Shown here in pieces: positions 60,173 to 64,000 of a DNA stretch of 64,000 bases. A model generated the notes under the pieces. It was given only the letters and a program-made list of their open reading frames with translations, made no database searches and was not told the DNA's origin. Every line of letters starts with the position of its first letter. The stretch's first letter is position 1. This DNA comes from Bacillota bacterium (GTDB taxonomy: Bacteria; Bacillota; Clostridia; Lachnospirales; Lachnospiraceae). The stretch is from NCBI GenBank assembly GCA_023439505.1, contig JAEXNR010000007.1, positions 493,449-557,448 on the forward strand, written 5' to 3'. The position numbers and the translations under genes are program-made.

Positions 60173-62419
60173 CTAATATCCACTCATAGGATCAAAATCA
60201 AACTGCAGATTACTACCACTAAATTGCTGAGAGTACGTAAAATAACCCTCCAGATAATCTTTGATCCGAATCAATTCCTCATAGTCAGTATGCTTAATAT
60301 AAATGACGAAGCGATAGACATCATTGATCTTGGATATATTAGCCGCCGCCGGACCTATCACCTGAACCTCTGCCTGATCTTTGCCAATCAGTTCTGTCAA
60401 TGCCTCACCCAAAAGGCCGGCTGCCCTTTTCGCACTCTCTTCCTCTCTTGAAGTAATCAGTGCCAGCAAAATATGCGCTGCGGGCGGATAGTTCATCAAT
60501 GAGCGATAGAACATCTCCTGTTCGTAGAAGCTGCTATAATTTCCCTCGGAAGCAGTAATAATACTGTAATGATCCGGATGATAGGTTTGAATTACCACTT
60601 CTCCGGACAGCACATCCCTTCCGGCTCTTCCTGCCGCCTGACTCAACAACTGAAATGTTCTCTCCCCTGCCCTGAAATCACCTGCAAACAGGGATAGATC
60701 CGCTGCAACAATTCCTACCAGTGTCACTTTAGGAAAATCGTGGCCTTTTACAATCATCTGGGTCCCAATGAGAATATCGGCTTTGTGCCCGGCAAAAGCC
60801 GATAAGATCCGTTCATGTCCGCCCTTTTGCTTTGTGGTATCCATATCCATGCGCAATACCCTGGCCTGGGGGAATTCTTTTCTGACATACTCTTCTACCT
60901 TCTGTGTCCCCACGCCAAAGGATGCAATGTATTTTGAACCGCAAGCCGGGCAAAGCTTGGGTGCAGCCTCTTCATACCCGCAATAATGGCACACCATATT
61001 CCCCTGGTTATGAGCGGTCAGGGAAATATCACAATGGGGACATTTCATTACATGACCGCAGCTTCTGCAGGAGATAAAACCGGCATACCCTCTTCTATTT
61101 AAAAAGAGCATGATCTGTTCTTTCTTCAACAGACGATCTTGAATTAATTCTTTTAATTTTTCACTGAAAATAGACTTATTCTTCTTCTTTAACTCTTCCC
61201 GTAAATCTACGATCCAAATCTTAGGCGGCTGTGCTTCCTTCGCCCTCTTTGTCAGCGTAAACAGTTTGTATTCTCCCGTTAACGCCTTTTGATAAGATTC
61301 CAGCGACGGAGTTGCAGAGCCGAGGATCACGCTGGAATCCGTCAGTTGTGCCCTTTTGATCGCTACATCAACGGCATGATATTTGGGCGTCTGCTCACTT
61401 TTATAACTGGTTTCATGTTCTTCGTCAATGATGATCAGTCCTAGATTTTGAAACGGCGTAAACAAAGCTGATCTGGGGCCGATCATAATATCAATATCCC
61501 CATTTTTTGCGCGCTGGCTTTGATCATATCGTTCTCCCTGAGACATTTTTGAATTCATGATGGACACTCTGTCGCCAAAGCGCTGATAAAATCGCAGCAC
61601 CGACTGGTATGTCAGGGCAATTTCCGGAATCAGCAGTATTACCTGCCTGCCTTCCCTGATGACAGCAGCAATAATCTCCATGTACACTTCTGTTTTACCG
61701 CTTCCGGTGATTCCATGAATCAGATAGACCCCATGTTCTTTCCGGGTATAGTCCCTGATAACGCTTTGTGTAATTTCCATTTGCTGATCGTTTAATCTGA
61801 CTGCCTGATATGGCGTGGCCTGCATCTGAATGGGGTTACGGTAAATCTGTTTTACTATGGTTTTGGTAACACCCTGTTGTTCTAATCCGTTAATGGTACT
61901 TTGGGATATATTCAATTTATTTACTACCGTATCATAATCCAGCGTCTGTTCTTTCATTAAGGCTTCGAGCAATCTTACTCTGGCCTTGTTATTCTTTCTT
62001 TGATACTCGATAAACAACAGATTGGCCTGCTCTAAATCCAGCGCCAGACAGATTTTTTTATCTTCCTTTATTTTAACCGCTTTTTTTACCGGTATTACCG
62101 TCTTGAGTGCATCATTCATTGTTGAACCAAAGTTCTCCCTGATCCAGTCTGCAAGATAGATCAGATGACTTTCTATCACCGGAGCGTCCCGGACAACTGC
62201 GCTGATTGGCTTGATTCTCTCTTCCTCGAGTTTGCACTCTTTTGATAATCCCACAATATATCCGTTGATTTTCCGATTACCTTTTCCAAAAGGCACCTCA
62301 ACAAGAGCTCCAATGACCGCCAGCTGTCTTAACTCCTGGGGTATCGCATATTGATATGTCTTATCAAGGTCTTCATGGGAAATATCAATAATGATATCGG
62401 CATAAACAGAATAAGACAT
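60173..62419 (-). CDS. priA: Primosomal replication restart helicase PriA
   Basis: PriA recognises stalled forks and reloads the replisome. The 748-aa protein has the N-terminal DNA-binding part and Walker A GITGSGKTEVYM. DEEH (IIIDEEHETSYKS) and zinc-binding cysteines (CRSCGHVMKCPHC, then CHYCG and CPACG) follow. Late helicase motifs (IGTQMIVKGHDFPKV, QAAGRAGRD) complete it. ATG 62419 has AAAGGAGG upstream. It lies between murE and def. Confidence 0.97.
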   Translation of the reverse strand: MSYSVYADIIIDISHEDLDKTYQYAIPQELRQLAVIGALVEVPFGKGNRKINGYIVGLSKECKLEEERIKPISAVVRDAPVIESHLIYLADWIRENFGSTMNDALKTVIPVKKAVKIKEDKKICLALDLEQANLLFIEYQRKNNKARVRLLEALMKEQTLDYDTVVNKLNISQSTINGLEQQGVTKTIVKQIYRNPIQMQATPYQAVRLNDQQMEITQSVIRDYTRKEHGVYLIHGITGSGKTEVYMEIIAAVIREGRQVILLIPEIALTYQSVLRFYQRFGDRVSIMNSKMSQGERYDQSQRAKNGDIDIMIGPRSALFTPFQNLGLIIIDEEHETSYKSEQTPKYHAVDVAIKRAQLTDSSVILGSATPSLESYQKALTGEYKLFTLTKRAKEAQPPKIWIVDLREELKKKNKSIFSEKLKELIQDRLLKKEQIMLFLNRRGYAGFISCRSCGHVMKCPHCDISLTAHNQGNMVCHYCGYEEAAPKLCPACGSKYIASFGVGTQKVEEYVRKEFPQARVLRMDMDTTKQKGGHERILSAFAGHKADILIGTQMIVKGHDFPKVTLVGIVAADLSLFAGDFRAGERTFQLLSQAAGRAGRDVLSGEVVIQTYHPDHYSIITASEGNYSSFYEQEMFYRSLMNYPPAAHILLALITSREEESAKRAAGLLGEALTELIGKDQAEVQVIGPAAANISKINDVYRFVIYIKHTDYEELIRIKDYLEGYFTYSQQFSGSNLQFDFDPMSGY

Positions 62420-62473
62420 CACAGCCTCCTTTGTAAAAGATCCATTCCACTTTGTACTTTCCTGTAATTATTA

Positions 62474-63931
62474 CTACTTATTTTCCAGGATATCCCTGAT
62501 TAATTCTCTTTCATCCATATGATACTTCTTACCCTTAATTTCCTGATAATCCTCATGCCCTTTGCCTGCAAGAACAATAATATCCCCCTCTTTGGCATGG
62601 TCAAGACTGTACTTAATAGCTTCCTTCCGATCGATGATTTCCACATATTTTCCGGGTCCCTTTTTCACACCTTCTATGATATCATTTAGAATATCCTGAG
62701 GTTCTTCAAATCTGGGATTATCGGATGTAACAATGGTAAGATCTGAAAGGTTTGAGGATATCTCACCCATTTCAAATCTTCTATACCTTGATCGGTTACC
62801 GCCGCAGCCAAACAAACAAACCAGGCGTTTGGGCTGATATTCTCTTAACGTGGTTAAAAGGCTCTGTAAACTCATGGCGTTATGAGCATAATCTATAATC
62901 ACACTGAATTGATCCGAAACCGGTACCAGCTCTACTCTTCCGCGGACTTTAACCTGCAGCAGTGCCTTTTTGATCTCCTCGGCAGATACGTTAAAATGTC
63001 TGCACAGGGCAATGGCACACAGGGAGTTATACACGCTAAAACGCCCCGGGGAAGGAAACTCCACTTCAGATTCCATCCGTCCCTTTACCTGGTAGGAAAC
63101 ACCGAGCCATCCGGCTTCTCTCATTAACTTAACATGATCTGCATAATAATCTGCATCTTTGCTAAACCCAAAGGTCTCCACGCTGCAGGTATGATCCTTC
63201 AGGATTTCATCTACATGAGGATCGTCTTTGTTTACAATTCCAATCTTACACTGACGGAATAATCTGCTCTTACAGGTTAAATAATCTTCAAAATCCTTAT
63301 GCTCATTGGCACCGATATGATCCGGTTCTATGTTGGTAAATATCCCGTAGTCGAAGGTAAATCCATCCAATCGATGCAGCATTAATCCCTGGGAGGAGGC
63401 CTCAAGAACAACATATTCGCATCCTGCCTCCACCATCTTTGCAAAAGTCTCCTGCAGCACATAGGATTCCGGCGTGGTATTGCCAGCGGGGATTCTCTCC
63501 TCACCAATAATGCTTTCTATGGTTCCGATTAATCCTGTCTTCTTACCCGTATTCTCCAAAATGGATTTCATAATATAGGTAGTCGTCGTCTTTCCTTTGG
63601 TTCCTGTGACTCCAATGGTAGTCAGTTTCTCTGCGGGATGCCCAAAATAGGCAGCGGACATAAATGCCAGTGCTCTTCTGGTATTAGCGGTATAGATCAC
63701 CGTGATCTGAGCCGGAACCATAACATTTGTCTCGACGATAACCGCCGCCGCACCTTGAGCAACAGCATCCCGTATATATTCATGGCCGTCAGAGACAGCT
63801 CCCTTAATACAAACAAATACACAGCCCTTGCTGATCTTTCTGGAGTCATAAACCAACTGAGAAATATCAACATGACTGTCACCCTGAAGACAGGTATATT
63901 CCAGTTTTTCCAACATAACATCCAAATACAT
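62474..63931 (-). CDS. murE: UDP-N-acetylmuramoyl-tripeptide synthetase MurE (meso-DAP type)
   Basis: MurE adds the third amino acid to the peptidoglycan stem. The 485-aa protein has the N-terminal domain, P-loop GVTGTKGKTTTTYIM, the NTTPESYVLQ segment and a C-terminal domain with DNPR (TSDNPRFEEP). That motif marks enzymes that use meso-diaminopimelate rather than lysine. ATG 63931 (MYLDVMLEKL) has AAGGAGGAAA upstream; the frame to 63967 is not supported. It lies outside the mraZ-ftsZ cluster. Confidence 0.95.
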   Translation of the reverse strand: MYLDVMLEKLEYTCLQGDSHVDISQLVYDSRKISKGCVFVCIKGAVSDGHEYIRDAVAQGAAAVIVETNVMVPAQITVIYTANTRRALAFMSAAYFGHPAEKLTTIGVTGTKGKTTTTYIMKSILENTGKKTGLIGTIESIIGEERIPAGNTTPESYVLQETFAKMVEAGCEYVVLEASSQGLMLHRLDGFTFDYGIFTNIEPDHIGANEHKDFEDYLTCKSRLFRQCKIGIVNKDDPHVDEILKDHTCSVETFGFSKDADYYADHVKLMREAGWLGVSYQVKGRMESEVEFPSPGRFSVYNSLCAIALCRHFNVSAEEIKKALLQVKVRGRVELVPVSDQFSVIIDYAHNAMSLQSLLTTLREYQPKRLVCLFGCGGNRSRYRRFEMGEISSNLSDLTIVTSDNPRFEEPQDILNDIIEGVKKGPGKYVEIIDRKEAIKYSLDHAKEGDIIVLAGKGHEDYQEIKGKKYHMDERELIRDILENK

Positions 63932-64000
63932 TCTATTTCCTCCTTCAATTCCTTCCTTACTAATCATTCATGTATCCTCACCAATGGTATACCCTAGTTG

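Noticed and set aside
1..64000. Undescribed defence, mobile or biosynthetic system
   Set aside because: All larger coding regions belong to well-known flagellar, wall, division, sporulation, DNA-processing or translation families; no transposase, integrase, CRISPR repeat, toxin-antitoxin pair or foreign-looking gene block was found.

Overview
The window looks like chromosomal core DNA of a motile, endospore-forming clostridium. Gene content and order point to the Lachnospiraceae (Clostridium phytofermentans-like); this is inferred from gene order, low GC and protein style, not from a database search. Almost everything is on the minus strand. The only plus-strand genes are a short block at 28.9-31.0 kb (fprA, ymxH/ylmC, nrdR). 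I saw no insertion sequence, prophage, CRISPR array, tRNA or rRNA.

Layout, read in the minus direction from the right edge. (1) 63.9-49.7 kb, a housekeeping run: murE, priA, a 24-codon leader ORF, def, fmt, yugP-type protease, rsmB, rlmN, the PrpC phosphatase/PrkC kinase pair, rsgA, rpe, thiN and ychF. (2) 48.6-34.0 kb, lgt and then a division/cell-wall (dcw) cluster: mraZ, rsmH, ftsL, two class B PBPs (the second SpoVD-like with a PASTA domain), mraY, murD, ftsW/spoVE, murA, ftsQ/divIB and ftsZ. murG, murF and ftsA are absent from it. (3) 33.8-31.2 kb, the early sporulation block spoIIGA-sigE-sigG. (4) 31.0-28.9 kb, the divergent plus-strand genes. (5) 28.3-22.5 kb, comM, dprA, topA and codY. 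(6) 22.0-1 kb, a single long flagellar operon: flgB-flgC-fliE-fliF-fliG-fliH-fliI-fliJ-ylxF-fliK-flgD-(TIGR02530)-flgE-swrD-motA-motB-fliL-fliM-fliY-cheY-fliO-fliP-fliQ-fliR-flhB-flhA. It runs off the left edge inside flhA.

The parts fit together as growth, division and differentiation. The Ser/Thr kinase/phosphatase pair and MraZ sit beside the wall and division genes. SigE, SigG, SpoIIGA and SpoVD tie the cluster to sporulation. CodY lies between DNA-processing genes and the motility operon, an arrangement also known from Bacillus subtilis.

The novelty is in the spaces between ordinary genes. The best leads are: a structured RNA segment with mutually exclusive stems and a terminator between codY and flgB; a hairpin directly abutting the sigG ribosome-binding site; a 212-bp palindromic element upstream of fprA; a 13-copy, 14-bp minisatellite between fmt and yugP; an Fnr-like palindrome upstream of fprA; a spoIIG-like promoter with an over-long spacer; and two unannotated small ORFs, one with four paired cysteines and one overlapping the def start. 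I found no convincing undescribed multigene system.
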